NCBI GenBank assembly: GCA_945952045.1
Contig: CAMFHE010000008.1
Coordinates: 85,769-149,768, forward strand
Length of the DNA stretch: 64,000 nt
Direction: 5' to 3'
DNA from: an uncultured Rhizobium sp.
GTDB lineage: Bacteria; Pseudomonadota; Alphaproteobacteria; Rhizobiales; Rhizobiaceae
The position numbers and the translations under genes were made by a program. This document shows, in pieces, positions 28,301-38,515 of this stretch (positions are counted from its first letter, which is position 1; each line of letters begins with the position of its first letter). The notes under the pieces are model-generated. The model was given only the letters and a program-made list of their open reading frames with translations, was not told the origin of the DNA and ran no database searches.

Positions 28301-29148
28301 ATGCAAAGCCGTTTCGGCGCAGCGCGATCTCCTCCTCGACCGGAGCCGAAGGGTTTCGGCTTCGCGCTGCGGTGGAACGGCCGGCGCGGATCGGAACCCT
28401 GCAAGCCGCGCTGTCTCCGGGCGTGTTCGGCCGTTTCGACCGGTTGAACGCGCTGACGGTCGATCTGCCCTTCGGCGCTGCGGCAAGCGCCGCCCGCCCC
28501 GCCGTTCTCGCCGGGGAAAACCGGCTGGCTGTGGCCTGCCGAGACGGCGGCTGGGAGATTCTGAGCTATAGCGAGGGTGAGGAAATTGCCCCTGGCCGCT
28601 GGCGTTTGACCGGGCTGCTGCGCGGGCTTGCGGGCAGCGATGACGCGATGCGGGCCGGCGCCGAGGCCGGCGCGCGGGTCGTCTTCCTCGATTCGGCGGT
28701 GCGCCCGCTGGCATTGATGCCGGAAGAGGCGGGGCTGTCGCTGAACTGGATCGCGGAAGCTGCGGGCGGACAGGGGGCGACGGCGCCGCAAACCTTTGCC
28801 GGCGGCATGCGCGCCGAAACGCCGTTGGCGCCCGTGCATGTCGGCGGCCGGCGTCTGGCCGGCGGCGATATCCATCTTTCCTGGGTGCGGCGCGGGCGTG
28901 TCGATGCCGACGACTGGGGTGGGGCAGATATCGCGCTGGACGAGCCGGAGGAGCGTTATCGCATCGACATTCTCGACGGTCCGCACGTGCGCCGCAGCGT
29001 CGAGGTGACGGCGCCTTTCTACGATTATCCGGAGGCTTTGGAGACGGCGGATTTCGGCGGACCGCAAGCGGCGTTGTCGCTGCGCATCCGCCAGATGGGC
29101 CGCAAGGTGCCGCTGGGGCTTGCCGCCGAGCGGGTGGTTTCACTGTAA
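25306..29148 (+). CDS. GTA host-specificity/baseplate megatron protein (gp15-like)
   Basis: ~1280 aa; TIM-barrel-like GTA domain (LTYGADWSEYFGYHPADGSGDVYFHLDPLWASPAIDAVGIDNYMPLSDWRD) plus phage tail domain. Confidence 0.93.
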   Translation: MATILFQAAGAALGGVFGPVGAIIGRAAGALAGNVVDRALINGTRTISGQRLATARIPGADDGTSISRLYGTARIGGTLIWATRFEEEVSVERAGGKATGPRVENFSYYANLAIGLCEGEIASVRRVWADGREIDLTNIEMRVHTGSRDQLADPLIEAKQGAGRVPAYRGLAYVVFERLPLDTFGNRIPLFQFEVLRTVGRLESQIRAITIIPGSTEHGYSTVPVTESLGPGSVRSMNRHTLTHATDWAASIDELTAVCPNLESVALVVSWFGTDLRAGECRILPGVETLGREEESIPWIVSGIPRSDAHLISTSNGGPAYGGTPNDASVVAAIADLKARGLKVFLYPFLMMDVPLGNGLPDPHGGAEQAVYPWRGRITCHPAPGRAGSPDRSAAIGAAVSAFCGDTAVADFSVAGTEITHTGAAEGYRRLVLHYAHLAAAVGGVDGFIIGSELRGLTQLRDETNAFPFVQALATLAGEVRGLLGPAAKLTYGADWSEYFGYHPADGSGDVYFHLDPLWASPAIDAVGIDNYMPLSDWRDADLLAESPDGARTADDPRALKAAVATGEGFDWYYASEADRKARQRSPITDGLAAKPWVFRYKDIHGWWSNRHYNRVDGAEVGTPTPWVPGMKPVWLTELGCPAIDKGANQPNVFVDPKSSESFAPYFSNWMRLDSIQRRFLEAHHDHWTGADAPAGMLDATKTFVWTWDARPFPAFPQEKKVWSDGSNWTTGHWMNGRLGAGTLAEVIAAILRDHGFTDFDVEEVSGDLPGYVQGEIASARALIEPLLFAFQVDAYEGGPILRFRSRLKASRPAKVIDVLADLDDQKLWTENRNHDADHAGEAIIGFYDQFLDYEQASSRSRRVAAANDRVLRCDLAASLAAETALAGAEALLRDQLVARRSLSFDLAPYELGLQPGDAVELPDGPAGRFLVTRIEDGKTRHVEARAFAASTATRPPSREDEPGTVGTEVFPFAPLLVFLDLPRFEGGASGDFARVALYAKPFRRSAISSSTGAEGFRLRAAVERPARIGTLQAALSPGVFGRFDRLNALTVDLPFGAAASAARPAVLAGENRLAVACRDGGWEILSYSEGEEIAPGRWRLTGLLRGLAGSDDAMRAGAEAGARVVFLDSAVRPLALMPEEAGLSLNWIAEAAGGQGATAPQTFAGGMRAETPLAPVHVGGRRLAGGDIHLSWVRRGRVDADDWGGADIALDEPEERYRIDILDGPHVRRSVEVTAPFYDYPEALETADFGGPQAALSLRIRQMGRKVPLGLAAERVVSL

Positions 29149-29166
29149 ATTGAAGGGAGACGCAAC

Positions 29167-29388
29167 ATGATCGAATCGAAGCCGTGGTATCTTTCCAAGA
29201 CCGTGTGGGGCGCGGGCCTGGCCGTTCTGGCCTCGCTCCTGCACCTCTCGGGCGTCGAACTCGGGCTTGAGGAACAAGGCGCGCTGGCCGACGGACTGGT
29301 GGCCCTCTTCGGGGCGCTTGGCGCTCTTTTGGCGGTGTATGGGCGGATTTCGGCCCGCCACGCAATCGGCGGGGATGGGCGGAAATGA
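29167..29388 (+). CDS. Holin-like small membrane protein
   Basis: 73 aa; MIESKPWYLSKTVWGAGLAVLASLLHLSGVELGLEEQGALADGLVALFGALGALLAVYGRISA. Confidence 0.6.
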   Translation: MIESKPWYLSKTVWGAGLAVLASLLHLSGVELGLEEQGALADGLVALFGALGALLAVYGRISARHAIGGDGRK

Positions 29389-29587
29389 CAGGAATTTCGC
29401 CCATTCATTTGCCATTCAGGCGGTGTTGATTAAGTATGGACCATGGAACATGGCGTGCAAAACCATGATACGGACTTGCGATAACGCCATGATTTCGAGA
29501 AAAACTTGAAGCGCGGCCGCATACGGCGATCTGGATACGGCGCGCTTTTTAACTGGTATCGACGTGTTTTCGGTGGAAGTATAGGCG

Positions 29588-29836
29588 ATGGCATCTCCGG
29601 CGATCTTAGCGACCCTTGCCGCCGGGCTTTCGGCGGCGGCACCGCAGGATACAGGCATGAGCATACTGGTTGACGCCGCCGGCGATTGTGCTGCAGCGGC
29701 GGAGCAGGTGGTCGCCGAAACCGGCGGACAGCTTCTTTCCGCCCAGCCCTCGGGCGATTCCTGCGTCATCACCGTGCTGATCCAGGGCAATGGCAGCGAA
29801 CGGCCACGCAAGGTCCGCGTCAAGGTTCCGATGTAA
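29588..29836 (+). CDS. feuN: Small exported protein upstream of feuPQ-like genes (FeuN candidate)
   Basis: 82 aa with signal peptide; position directly upstream of the FeuP/FeuQ-like pair. Confidence 0.6.
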   Translation: MASPAILATLAAGLSAAAPQDTGMSILVDAAGDCAAAAEQVVAETGGQLLSAQPSGDSCVITVLIQGNGSERPRKVRVKVPM

Positions 29837-29883
29837 GCAGGCCCCACCTGTTTTGACGTTTTTCCATGGAGTGACCTGCGGAC

Positions 29884-30555
29884 ATGCGAATTCTTGTGGT
29901 CGAAGACGATGCGACGCTCAACCGCCAGCTTGCGGATGCGTTGAAGGAGGCCGGCTATGTCGTCGACCAGGCCTTCGACGGCGAGGAAGGCCATTTTCTC
30001 GGCGACTCCGAACCTTATGACGCCGTCATCCTCGATATCGGCCTGCCGGAAATGGACGGCATCACCGTTCTCGAAAAGTGGCGCGCGAACGGGCGCACCA
30101 TGCCGGTGCTGATCCTCACCGCGCGCGACCGCTGGAGCGATAAGGTGGCCGGCATCGACGCCGGGGCCGACGATTACGTCGCCAAGCCCTTCCATGTCGA
30201 GGAAGTGCTGGCCCGCATCCGCGCGCTCATCCGCCGCGCCGCCGGCCATGCCTCCTCCGAGATCGTCTGCGGGCCGGTGCGGCTCGATACCAAGACGTCC
30301 AAGGCCTCGGTCAATGGCAGCCAGCTCAAGCTCACCTCGCATGAATTCCGGCTGCTCTCCTATCTCATGCATCACATGGGCGAGGTCGTGTCGCGCACCG
30401 CGCTCGTCGAGCACATGTACGATCAGGATTTCGACCGCGATTCCAACACCATCGAGGTTTTCGTCGGCCGGCTTCGCAAGAAGATGGGCGTCGACCTGAT
30501 CGAGACGGTGCGCGGCCTCGGCTATCGCATGCAGGCGCCGGGCGCAGCAAAGTAA
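29884..30555 (+). CDS. feuP: OmpR-family response regulator, FeuP-like
   Basis: MRILVVEDDATLNRQLADALKEAGYVVDQAFDGEEGHFLGDSEPYDAVILDIGLPEMDG... Confidence 0.75.
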   Translation: MRILVVEDDATLNRQLADALKEAGYVVDQAFDGEEGHFLGDSEPYDAVILDIGLPEMDGITVLEKWRANGRTMPVLILTARDRWSDKVAGIDAGADDYVAKPFHVEEVLARIRALIRRAAGHASSEIVCGPVRLDTKTSKASVNGSQLKLTSHEFRLLSYLMHHMGEVVSRTALVEHMYDQDFDRDSNTIEVFVGRLRKKMGVDLIETVRGLGYRMQAPGAAK

Positions 30556-30592
30556 CAATCACTTCGGAACGCGCGGGGGCGCTGCGACGGAT

Positions 30593-31999
30593 ATGACCTT
30601 CGGTGCTCGTTCTCTCACCGCCCGCGTGCTGCTGCTCGCCACCCTTTGGTCGGCGGTGGCGCTGGTGGCAATTGCGGTGGTCATTTCGACGCTCTACCGC
30701 GAAAGCGCCGACCGCGGCTTTCAGGATCTGCTGCGCGCCCAGCTCTATAACGTCGTCAACTCGCTTTCCATTGGCGAAAACAGTTCGCTCGCCGGCAATC
30801 CCGAGCTTGGCGACCTGCGTTTCTCGCAGCCGAAAAGCGGCTGGTACTGGATCGTCGAGCCCCTCGGCACCTTTTCGACCGGGCCGCTGGTTTCCTCCTC
30901 GCTTGGTCTCTCCAATCTCAAGGTTCCCTCGGTCGCCGAAGTGCCTTTCGACAGCAATTACGAGCGTTTCTATTCGCTCGACGACGGCAACGGCAATCGC
31001 ATCCAGGTGGCCGAGACCGAAGTGGTGCTGGATCAGGAGGGTCGTGCCGCGCGCTTTCGGGTCAGCGGCAATCTCGCCGTGGTCGAAAACGACATCGCCG
31101 CCTTTGACAACAGCCTCTATCTGGCGCTGGCCGTCTTCGGTTTCGGTAGCCTGATCGTCAATGCGCTGGCCATTCTCTATGGCCTGAAACCGCTCGACCA
31201 TGCCCGCGCGGCCCTTGAGCGCATTCGCGGCGGCGAGGCGGAGCGGCTGCAGGGCGAGTTTCCGCGCGAAATCCAGCCGCTTGCCAACGAGATCAATGCA
31301 CTGATCGACAGCAACCGCCGCATCGTCGAGCGCGCCCGCATGCAGGTCGGCAATCTCGCCCATTCGCTGAAGACGCCGATTGCCGTGCTGCTCAACGAGG
31401 CGCGCGTGCTCGACCGCCAGCATGGCGAACTGGTTGCTCATCAGGCCGAGGCGATGCAGGGGCAGGTGCAATCCTATCTCAACCGCGCCCGCATCGCCGC
31501 CCAGCGCGATTCGGTTCTGGCGCGCACGGAAGCAGAGCCTGCGCTGGAGCGGCTGGTGCGTGTCATGCGCCGCCTGAACGCCGACAAGGAATTCGAGCTG
31601 GTGATCGATCCGCCGCATCTGTCGCTGGCGATGGAGCAGCAGGACGTCGAGGAGACCGTCGGCAATCTTCTGGAAAACGCGGCCCGCTTCGCTGAACGCC
31701 GGGTGATCGTCACTGCTAATGCCGCACCCGCCGACGTCAAGGGCGCCGACCCCGCGCGCAAATCCTGGGTGGAGCTGACGGTCGAGGACGATGGTCCCGG
31801 CCTCGATGCCGATCAGATCCGCGAGGCGATGAAGCGTGGCCGGCGGCTGGACGAAAGCAAGCCCGGCACGGGCCTTGGCCTGTCGATCGTGCGCGAGATC
31901 ACCTCCGAATATCACGGGTTGATCGATCTCTCGCGCGGGCCGGCCGGTGGGCTGAGGGCGCGGCTAATTTTGCCTGCCGTGACAAAGGACATTGCGTGA
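30593..31999 (+). CDS. feuQ: Sensor histidine kinase, FeuQ-like
   Basis: NLAHSLKTPIAVLLNEAR H-box, GLDADQIREAMKRGRRLDESKPGTGLGLSIV G-box. Confidence 0.75.
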   Translation: MTFGARSLTARVLLLATLWSAVALVAIAVVISTLYRESADRGFQDLLRAQLYNVVNSLSIGENSSLAGNPELGDLRFSQPKSGWYWIVEPLGTFSTGPLVSSSLGLSNLKVPSVAEVPFDSNYERFYSLDDGNGNRIQVAETEVVLDQEGRAARFRVSGNLAVVENDIAAFDNSLYLALAVFGFGSLIVNALAILYGLKPLDHARAALERIRGGEAERLQGEFPREIQPLANEINALIDSNRRIVERARMQVGNLAHSLKTPIAVLLNEARVLDRQHGELVAHQAEAMQGQVQSYLNRARIAAQRDSVLARTEAEPALERLVRVMRRLNADKEFELVIDPPHLSLAMEQQDVEETVGNLLENAARFAERRVIVTANAAPADVKGADPARKSWVELTVEDDGPGLDADQIREAMKRGRRLDESKPGTGLGLSIVREITSEYHGLIDLSRGPAGGLRARLILPAVTKDIA

Positions 32000-32112
32000 C
32001 GCCGATTGCGGTGTCAAAAAAGGCGGACGGTCACAATGACGCCACGCAAAGCCCTCACCAGTGCAAGGAACTTGATTTGACGATTGCCGACCGCGAATAC
32101 TGGTTTGATTCC

Positions 32113-32547
32113 ATGCATGTTTCCACGCGTTGCCTCACCCTTGCCGCGCTTGCCGCGACGCTCGCCCTTGCCGGTTGCAAGACCACAGGTTCCGGAACCG
32201 GCAGCATTGCGCCGAAGCCGGCTGTCACAGCAGCAAACGGTTCGACAGGCTTCATCACCGCCCTGCAGGGCGGCATCGTGGCGCGCAGCGGCGTGACGCT
32301 CAGCAATTCCGACAAGCAGCGGGCGCTGGAAGCCGAATACCGCGCGCTGGAAGCTGCCCCCGGCGGCCAGCCGGTCGCATGGAGCGGCCGCGGCGTCAGT
32401 GGCGAGGTCGTGGCGGCAGCGCCGTATCAGGTCGGGTCACAGAATTGCCGGCAATATACCCATACCTTGAAGCTGGAAGACCGGCAGGCGGTGGCGCGCG
32501 GGGCTGCCTGCCGCAATGCGAACGGAAGCTGGTCGCCATTGACTTAA
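32113..32547 (+). CDS. Outer-membrane lipoprotein-like protein (surface antigen family)
   Basis: MHVSTRCLTLAALAATLALAGCKTTGSG lipobox; conserved GSQNCRQYTHTLKLEDRQAVARGAACRNANGSW. Confidence 0.7.
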   Translation: MHVSTRCLTLAALAATLALAGCKTTGSGTGSIAPKPAVTAANGSTGFITALQGGIVARSGVTLSNSDKQRALEAEYRALEAAPGGQPVAWSGRGVSGEVVAAAPYQVGSQNCRQYTHTLKLEDRQAVARGAACRNANGSWSPLT

Positions 32548-32657
32548 AGCAATGTGCGATGCCTCCAGAGCGGCTACTTGCGGCTAAACGCCACAAATCC
32601 GCGTGAGCGGAGCGTTTGCCAGTTGGAATGACCGTTCGGGTAAAGTAATTGGGCGCT

Positions 32658-33791
32658 ATGCTTTTCTGGATATTCGTCGCGATCCTCACGGCGGCCGTCG
32701 CTGCCGCTTTGCTTTATCCCCTGCTGCGCGGTGCGCATGCCGGTGCGGACGACCGCGCCGGCGAAGCCGCCGTCTACCGTGACCAGCTCAAGGAACTGGA
32801 GCGTGACCGGCAGCAGGGCCTGATCACTGCCGATGAGGCCGAATACGCCAAGGCCGAGATCGCCCGTCGGCTGCTCGCCGTCTCCGGCGGGACCGATGCG
32901 GGCAATCCCGCCAAGCCCTCCGCCCGCCGCCGTCGTGTGGCGGAACTGCTCGTGCTTCTCTGTCTTCCCGCCATCGGGCTCGGTTTCTACCTGGAAACCG
33001 GCAGCCCCGAACTGCCGGCGCAGCCGTTGCAGGCGCGCCTCGACAATCCCGGCACCGATGTCGGCATCCTGATCGTCAAGGCCGAACAGCATCTGGCGAA
33101 GAACCCGGATGATGGAGCCGGCTGGGATCTGCTGGCGCCGATCTACTTCCGCAACATGCGTCTTGGCGATGCCGAAATGGCCTATCGCAACGCCATCAGG
33201 CTGAGCGGCCCGAGCGCGGAGCGCTTCAACGGTCTTGGCGAAACGCTGGTGGCCGGCGCCGAAGGCGTCGTTACCGCCGATGCGCGCGACGCCTTCGAAT
33301 CGGCATTGAAGCTCGAACCGAAGAATTTCCGCACGCGCTTCTACGTGGCGCTCGCCAAGGAACAGGCCGGCCAGTATCCGCAGGCCAAGGCGGATTTCGA
33401 GGCCATTCTCAAGGATTCGCCCGCCGATGCGCCGTGGCTGTCGCTGGTGAAGCAGCATCTTGTGCTGAACAGCGGCCCGCCCGTACCGCCGGCGCCCGGC
33501 AATCCGACGCAAGAGCAGGTTGCCGACGCTGAGGCCATGACGACTGGTGACCGCACCCAGATGATCGAAGGCATGGTCGCCAGCCTCGACGCCAAGCTTG
33601 CCGAAGATCCCAACAATATCGAAGGCTGGTTGCGGCTGGTGCGCTCCTACAGCGTTCTCAAGCAGCCGCAGAAGGCGGGCGACGCGCTGAAGCGCGGCCT
33701 TGCCGTCTTCCCCGCCGACAGCGCCGAAGGCAAGCAATTGCTGGCGCTTGCCACCGAACTCGGCCTCTCTTCCGAAGGAGCCAGCCAATGA
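32658..33791 (+). CDS. ccmI: Cytochrome c biogenesis protein CcmI
   Basis: [25 protein letters not shown]...[18 protein letters not shown] plus TPR region; followed by ccmEFH. Confidence 0.93.
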   Translation: MLFWIFVAILTAAVAAALLYPLLRGAHAGADDRAGEAAVYRDQLKELERDRQQGLITADEAEYAKAEIARRLLAVSGGTDAGNPAKPSARRRRVAELLVLLCLPAIGLGFYLETGSPELPAQPLQARLDNPGTDVGILIVKAEQHLAKNPDDGAGWDLLAPIYFRNMRLGDAEMAYRNAIRLSGPSAERFNGLGETLVAGAEGVVTADARDAFESALKLEPKNFRTRFYVALAKEQAGQYPQAKADFEAILKDSPADAPWLSLVKQHLVLNSGPPVPPAPGNPTQEQVADAEAMTTGDRTQMIEGMVASLDAKLAEDPNNIEGWLRLVRSYSVLKQPQKAGDALKRGLAVFPADSAEGKQLLALATELGLSSEGASQ

Positions 33792-34237
33792 ACCGCAAGC
33801 AGAAGCGCCTCGCCGTGATCGGCGTCGGAATGGGCTTCATCGCCATCGCCGCCATGCTGGTTCTCTACGCGTTCGGCCAGTCGATCGCCTATTTCTACAT
33901 GCCGGCCGATCTGGCGAAGACGCCGGTGCCGCCCGAAACCCGCATCCGCCTCGGCGGTCTGGTGGGCGAGGGTTCGGTCGTGCGCGGCAACGGCTCGACG
34001 GTCGCCTTCTCGGTCACCGACGGCGAGGGAACGGTGAAAGTCACCTATACCGGGCTGCTGCCCGATCTGTTTCGCGAGGGACAGGGCGTGGTCACCGAAG
34101 GCAAGTTCGAGCCGGGCAGCGATGTCTTCCAGGCCGATTCGGTGCTTGCCAAGCATGACGAAAACTACATGCCCAAGGAAGTCGCCGACCGCCTGAAGGA
34201 AAAGGGCGTCTGGGCCGGACAGGAGCAGACACAATGA
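33788..34237 (+). CDS. ccmE: Cytochrome c maturation protein CcmE
   Basis: [43 protein letters not shown]... heme chaperone. Confidence 0.95.
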   Translation: MNRKQKRLAVIGVGMGFIAIAAMLVLYAFGQSIAYFYMPADLAKTPVPPETRIRLGGLVGEGSVVRGNGSTVAFSVTDGEGTVKVTYTGLLPDLFREGQGVVTEGKFEPGSDVFQADSVLAKHDENYMPKEVADRLKEKGVWAGQEQTQ

Positions 34238-36222
34238 GCGTCGAACTTGGTCACTATGCTCTCGTGCTGGCGCTCGCCACCGCCATTCTGCTCTCCGTCC
34301 TGCCGATGTGGGGCGCGCGCCGTAACGATCCGGCCCTGATGGATATCGGCCCGATCGCGGCCGTCGTGCTGTTTGCGCTGGTGGCCTTTTCCTTCGGCGT
34401 TCTTACCCATGCGCATCTGGTTTCGGATTTTTCCGTCCGCAATGTCTGGGAAAATTCGCATTCGCTGGTCCCGATCCTGTTCAAGGTCTCCGGTGTCTGG
34501 GGGAACCATGAAGGATCGATGCTGCTCTGGCTGCTGATCCTGGCGCTGTTCACCGCGCTGGTGGCGCTCTTCGGCCGCAATCTGCCTGATCGCCTTCGCG
34601 CCGATGTGCTCTCGGTGCAAGGCTGGGTGTGCACGGCTTTTGCTCTCTTCATCCTCCTGACGTCCAACCCGTTCCAGCGCCTCAACCCGGCGCCGGCGGA
34701 AGGCCAGGATCTTAATCCCGTGCTGCAGGATATCGGCCTCGCCATCCATCCGCCGCTGCTTTATCTCGGTTATGTCGGTTTTTCCGTCTGCTTTTCCTTT
34801 GCCATCGCGGCGTTGATGCAGGGGCGGATCGACGCCGCATGGGCGCGCTGGGTGCGGCCGTGGACGCTCGCTGCCTGGACCTTCCTGACCGCCGGCATCG
34901 CCATGGGTTCCTATTGGGCCTATTACGAGCTCGGCTGGGGCGGCTGGTGGTTCTGGGATCCGGTCGAAAATGCCTCCTTCATGCCCTGGCTTGCCGGCAC
35001 GGCGCTCTTGCATTCGGCCCTGGTGATGGAAAAGCGCGAGGCGCTGAAGATCTGGACCATCCTGCTGGCGATCCTGACCTTCTCGCTCTCGCTGCTCGGC
35101 ACCTTCCTGGTGCGTTCCGGCGTCCTGACCTCGGTCCATGCCTTCGCCACCGATCCGACGCGCGGCGTCTTCATCCTCGCCATTCTGGTGATCTTCATCG
35201 GCGGGGCGCTGTCGCTGTTTGCCTTCCGCGCGCCGATGCTGAACGCAGGCGGGCTGTTTGCGCCGATTTCGCGCGAGGGCGCACTGGTTCTCAACAACCT
35301 CATCCTGACGGTCTCGACCGCGACGGTGCTGATCGGCACGCTTTATCCGCTGCTGCTGGAAGCCCTGACGGGTGAGAAAATCTCCGTCGGTCCGCCCTTC
35401 TTCAACCTCACCTTCGGCCTGTTGATGATCCCGTTGCTGCTCGCCGTGCCGTTCGGACCGCTGCTGGCCTGGAAGCGCGCCGATCTGCTCGGCGCACTGC
35501 AGCGCCTGTTCGTGGCGGCGGGCCTGTCCTTCGCCGTGGCGCTGGTCTTCTACTACGATCAGTATGGCGGCCCGGTCATGGTCGTCTTCGGCCTCGCCGC
35601 CGGCCTGTTCCTCGTCTTCGGCGCCCTGACCGACCTCTGGCTTCGCGCCGGTTTCGGCCGGCTGTCGACCTCGATCGGCATGCGACGGCTGGTGGGCTTG
35701 CCGCGCTCGGCCTTTGGTACCGCACTGGCGCATATGGGCCTCGGCATCACCGTTCTCGGCATCGTCGCCGTCACCGCCTTCGAGACGGAGCACGTGATCG
35801 AGATGAAGCCGGGCATGACCACGCCTGCCGGCGGTTACAGCCTGACCTTCGACGGCATGAAATCAGCGGTCGGTCCGAACTTCACCGAGGATCGCGGCCA
35901 CTTCACCATCCGTCGTGGCGGCGCGGTCAAGGCCGACGTCTGGTCCTCCAAGCGTCTCTACACCGCCCGACGCATGCCGACGACCGAAGCCGGCATCGCC
36001 ACATTCGGCCTGTCCCAGGTCTATGTTTCGCTGGGCGATGTGATGGCCGATGGCGGCATCGTCGTGCGCATCTGGTGGAAGCCCTACATCCTCTGCATCT
36101 GGGGCGGCGCGCTGGTGATGATGCTTGGCGGGTTCGTGTCGCTGAGCGACCGCCGCCTGCGGGTCGGCGCACCGAGCAGGCGCGCCCGTGCCGGTAGCCA
36201 AGCCCTGGAGCCAGCCGAATGA
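34234..36222 (+). CDS. ccmF: Heme lyase CcmF
   Basis: [30 protein letters not shown]. Confidence 0.96.
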   Translation: MSVELGHYALVLALATAILLSVLPMWGARRNDPALMDIGPIAAVVLFALVAFSFGVLTHAHLVSDFSVRNVWENSHSLVPILFKVSGVWGNHEGSMLLWLLILALFTALVALFGRNLPDRLRADVLSVQGWVCTAFALFILLTSNPFQRLNPAPAEGQDLNPVLQDIGLAIHPPLLYLGYVGFSVCFSFAIAALMQGRIDAAWARWVRPWTLAAWTFLTAGIAMGSYWAYYELGWGGWWFWDPVENASFMPWLAGTALLHSALVMEKREALKIWTILLAILTFSLSLLGTFLVRSGVLTSVHAFATDPTRGVFILAILVIFIGGALSLFAFRAPMLNAGGLFAPISREGALVLNNLILTVSTATVLIGTLYPLLLEALTGEKISVGPPFFNLTFGLLMIPLLLAVPFGPLLAWKRADLLGALQRLFVAAGLSFAVALVFYYDQYGGPVMVVFGLAAGLFLVFGALTDLWLRAGFGRLSTSIGMRRLVGLPRSAFGTALAHMGLGITVLGIVAVTAFETEHVIEMKPGMTTPAGGYSLTFDGMKSAVGPNFTEDRGHFTIRRGGAVKADVWSSKRLYTARRMPTTEAGIATFGLSQVYVSLGDVMADGGIVVRIWWKPYILCIWGGALVMMLGGFVSLSDRRLRVGAPSRRARAGSQALEPAE

Positions 36223-36674
36223 TCCGGCGGCTTTTCCTCGCGCTGGTCCTCTTTCTCACGGCCCTGCCGGCGCTTGCCGTCAATCCCGACGAGATACTCG
36301 CCGATCCCGCGCTGGAGGCACGGGCAAGAGGGCTGTCGGCGCAATTGCGCTGCATGGTCTGCCAGAACCAGTCCATCGACGATTCCAACGCCGAGCTTGC
36401 CCGCGACCTGCGCCTTCTGGTGCGCGAGCGCATCACCGATGGCGACAGCGACCAGCAGGTGATCGATTATGTCGTCTCGCGTTATGGCGAATTCGTGCTG
36501 CTCAAGCCGCGGTTGAGCGCGCATACCTATCTCTTGTGGGGTGCGCCCATCGCGCTTTTCGTGATCGGGGTCATCGCCATGGCGGTCTATGCGCGCTCAC
36601 GCGTTGCCCGTCCGACAGGGCGCAAACTCAGCGACGAGGAACAGGCGGCATTGGATCGGCTGCTGAAAGAATAG
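36219..36674 (+). CDS. ccmH: Cytochrome c maturation protein CcmH
   Basis: [23 protein letters not shown]. Confidence 0.95.
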   Translation: MIRRLFLALVLFLTALPALAVNPDEILADPALEARARGLSAQLRCMVCQNQSIDDSNAELARDLRLLVRERITDGDSDQQVIDYVVSRYGEFVLLKPRLSAHTYLLWGAPIALFVIGVIAMAVYARSRVARPTGRKLSDEEQAALDRLLKE

Positions 36675-36809
36675 GGCTTTTTTCTTACTCAGGACATTAC
36701 CAAAAATTCATCGGCCGGACAGTTTTTTGTAAGGTGCGTCTTCCTATATCTGCTTCATCGAATGAATTCGCCCGCATCGGGGGCGAAGAGATGAAAGAAG
36801 GCGACAGGC

Positions 36810-38357
36810 ATGTTCAACAAAGTCAAACCCTCTACCAAGACCCTGCTGAAGGCAACCACCGTTGCCGGTCTTGCCGCCGTGATGCTCTCTACCGGCGTTC
36901 CCTCCTATATCCACAACAGTTTCGCGGCACCCGTCGAAGTGACTGCGCCGCAGGTTCCGAGCTTCGCCAATGTCGTCGAAGCCGTTTCGCCTGCCGTCGT
37001 CTCGGTGCGTGTCCAGTCCGATGTCCAGAACACCGCCAATGACGAAAGCGGCTTCAGCTTCAATTTTGGCGGTCGTGGTTTCGACGAACTGCCGGACGAT
37101 CATCCGCTGAAGCGCTTTTTCCGTGATTTCGGCGGACAGAACGGCCAGAATGGCCCGGGCGATCGCGCCGAGCGTCCGCGTAAAGGTCCAGGTAAGGGCC
37201 ATCTGCGCCCGACATCCCAGGGCTCAGGTTTCTTCATTTCCGAAGATGGCTACCTCGTCACCAACAATCACGTCGTTTCCGATGGCGCGGCCTATACCGT
37301 CGTGATGAACGACGGCACCGAACTTGATGCCAAGCTGATCGGCAAGGACAGCCGCACCGATCTCGCCGTGCTCAAGGTCGATGACAAGCGCAAGTTCACC
37401 TATGTGAAGTGGGCGGACGACACCAAGGTTCGCGTCGGCGACTGGGTCGTGGCTGTCGGCAACCCCTTCGGCCTTGGCGGCACGGTCACCGCCGGTATCA
37501 TCTCGGCCCGTGGCCGCGATATCGGCTCCGGCCCCTATGACGACTACCTTCAGGTGGATGCGGCGGTGAACCGCGGCAATTCCGGCGGCCCGACCTTCAA
37601 CCTGAGCGGCGAAGTCGTCGGCATCAACACCGCGATTTTCTCGCCCTCCGGCGGCAATGTCGGCATCGCCTTCGCGATCCCCTCGACGGTCGCCAAGGAT
37701 GTGGTCGCCGACCTGATGAAGGATGGCAAGGTCGATCGCGGCTGGCTCGGCGTGCAGATCCAGCCGGTGAGCAAGGATATCGCAGAATCGCTCGGCCTCT
37801 CCGAAGCCAGCGGTGCGCTCGTCACCGCTCCGCAGGACGACTCTCCGGGCCTCAAGGCCGGCATCAAGAAGGGTGACGTGGTGACCGCCGTCAATGGCGA
37901 ACCGGTCAAGGATCCGCGCGATCTCGCCCGCCGCATCGCCGCCTTCCCGCCGGGTTCCAAGGTCGAAGTCTCGTTGTGGCGCGATGGCAAGGCGACGTCT
38001 GCGACCGTTACGCTCGGCACGCTGCCGACCGACACCAAGCAGGCTGCGACCGAAACGCCAGAGCAGAGCGACGACACCGGCGGCAAGGAGCTTTCGGCTC
38101 TCGGCCTGACGCTTGCGCCCTCCGAAGACGGCAAGGGCGTGACCGTCACCTCCATCGACCCGGACTCCGACGCCGCCGACAAGGGCCTGAAGGAAGGCGA
38201 AAAGATCACCGCGGTCAACAACCGCGAGGTTTCCTCGGCGGCTGACGTTCAGAAGGCGCTCGATCAGGCCGTCAAGGACGGTCGCAAAAAGGCGCTGTTC
38301 CAGATCGAATCCAGCAGCGGCAACCGCTTCATGGCTTTGTCGATCAACCAGGGCTGA
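36810..38357 (+). CDS. degP: DegP/HtrA-family periplasmic serine protease
   Basis: GSGFFISEDGYLVTNNHVV, NRGNSGGPTFNLSGEVVGINTAIFSPSGGNVGIAFAIPS, two PDZ domains. Confidence 0.93.
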   Translation: MFNKVKPSTKTLLKATTVAGLAAVMLSTGVPSYIHNSFAAPVEVTAPQVPSFANVVEAVSPAVVSVRVQSDVQNTANDESGFSFNFGGRGFDELPDDHPLKRFFRDFGGQNGQNGPGDRAERPRKGPGKGHLRPTSQGSGFFISEDGYLVTNNHVVSDGAAYTVVMNDGTELDAKLIGKDSRTDLAVLKVDDKRKFTYVKWADDTKVRVGDWVVAVGNPFGLGGTVTAGIISARGRDIGSGPYDDYLQVDAAVNRGNSGGPTFNLSGEVVGINTAIFSPSGGNVGIAFAIPSTVAKDVVADLMKDGKVDRGWLGVQIQPVSKDIAESLGLSEASGALVTAPQDDSPGLKAGIKKGDVVTAVNGEPVKDPRDLARRIAAFPPGSKVEVSLWRDGKATSATVTLGTLPTDTKQAATETPEQSDDTGGKELSALGLTLAPSEDGKGVTVTSIDPDSDAADKGLKEGEKITAVNNREVSSAADVQKALDQAVKDGRKKALFQIESSSGNRFMALSINQG

Positions 38358-38515
38358 CCCCTTCACATCGCATTGGCGGGGTCGCGCAGTCTGCAACCGG
38401 CTGCGCGGCCCTTTTTCTTTGGTCATGGAGGATATGCATGAACACGATCCAACCCTTCGAATTGCCCGCGCAGGCGGGTTGTGCGGCCGCGGGACGTGAG
38501 GGTAATGTCCCGAGC

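Noticed and set aside
34165-35793. 542-aa minus-strand ORF opposite ccmF
   Set aside because: Shadow ORF; low-complexity Glu/Gln/Arg composition and no recognisable domain.
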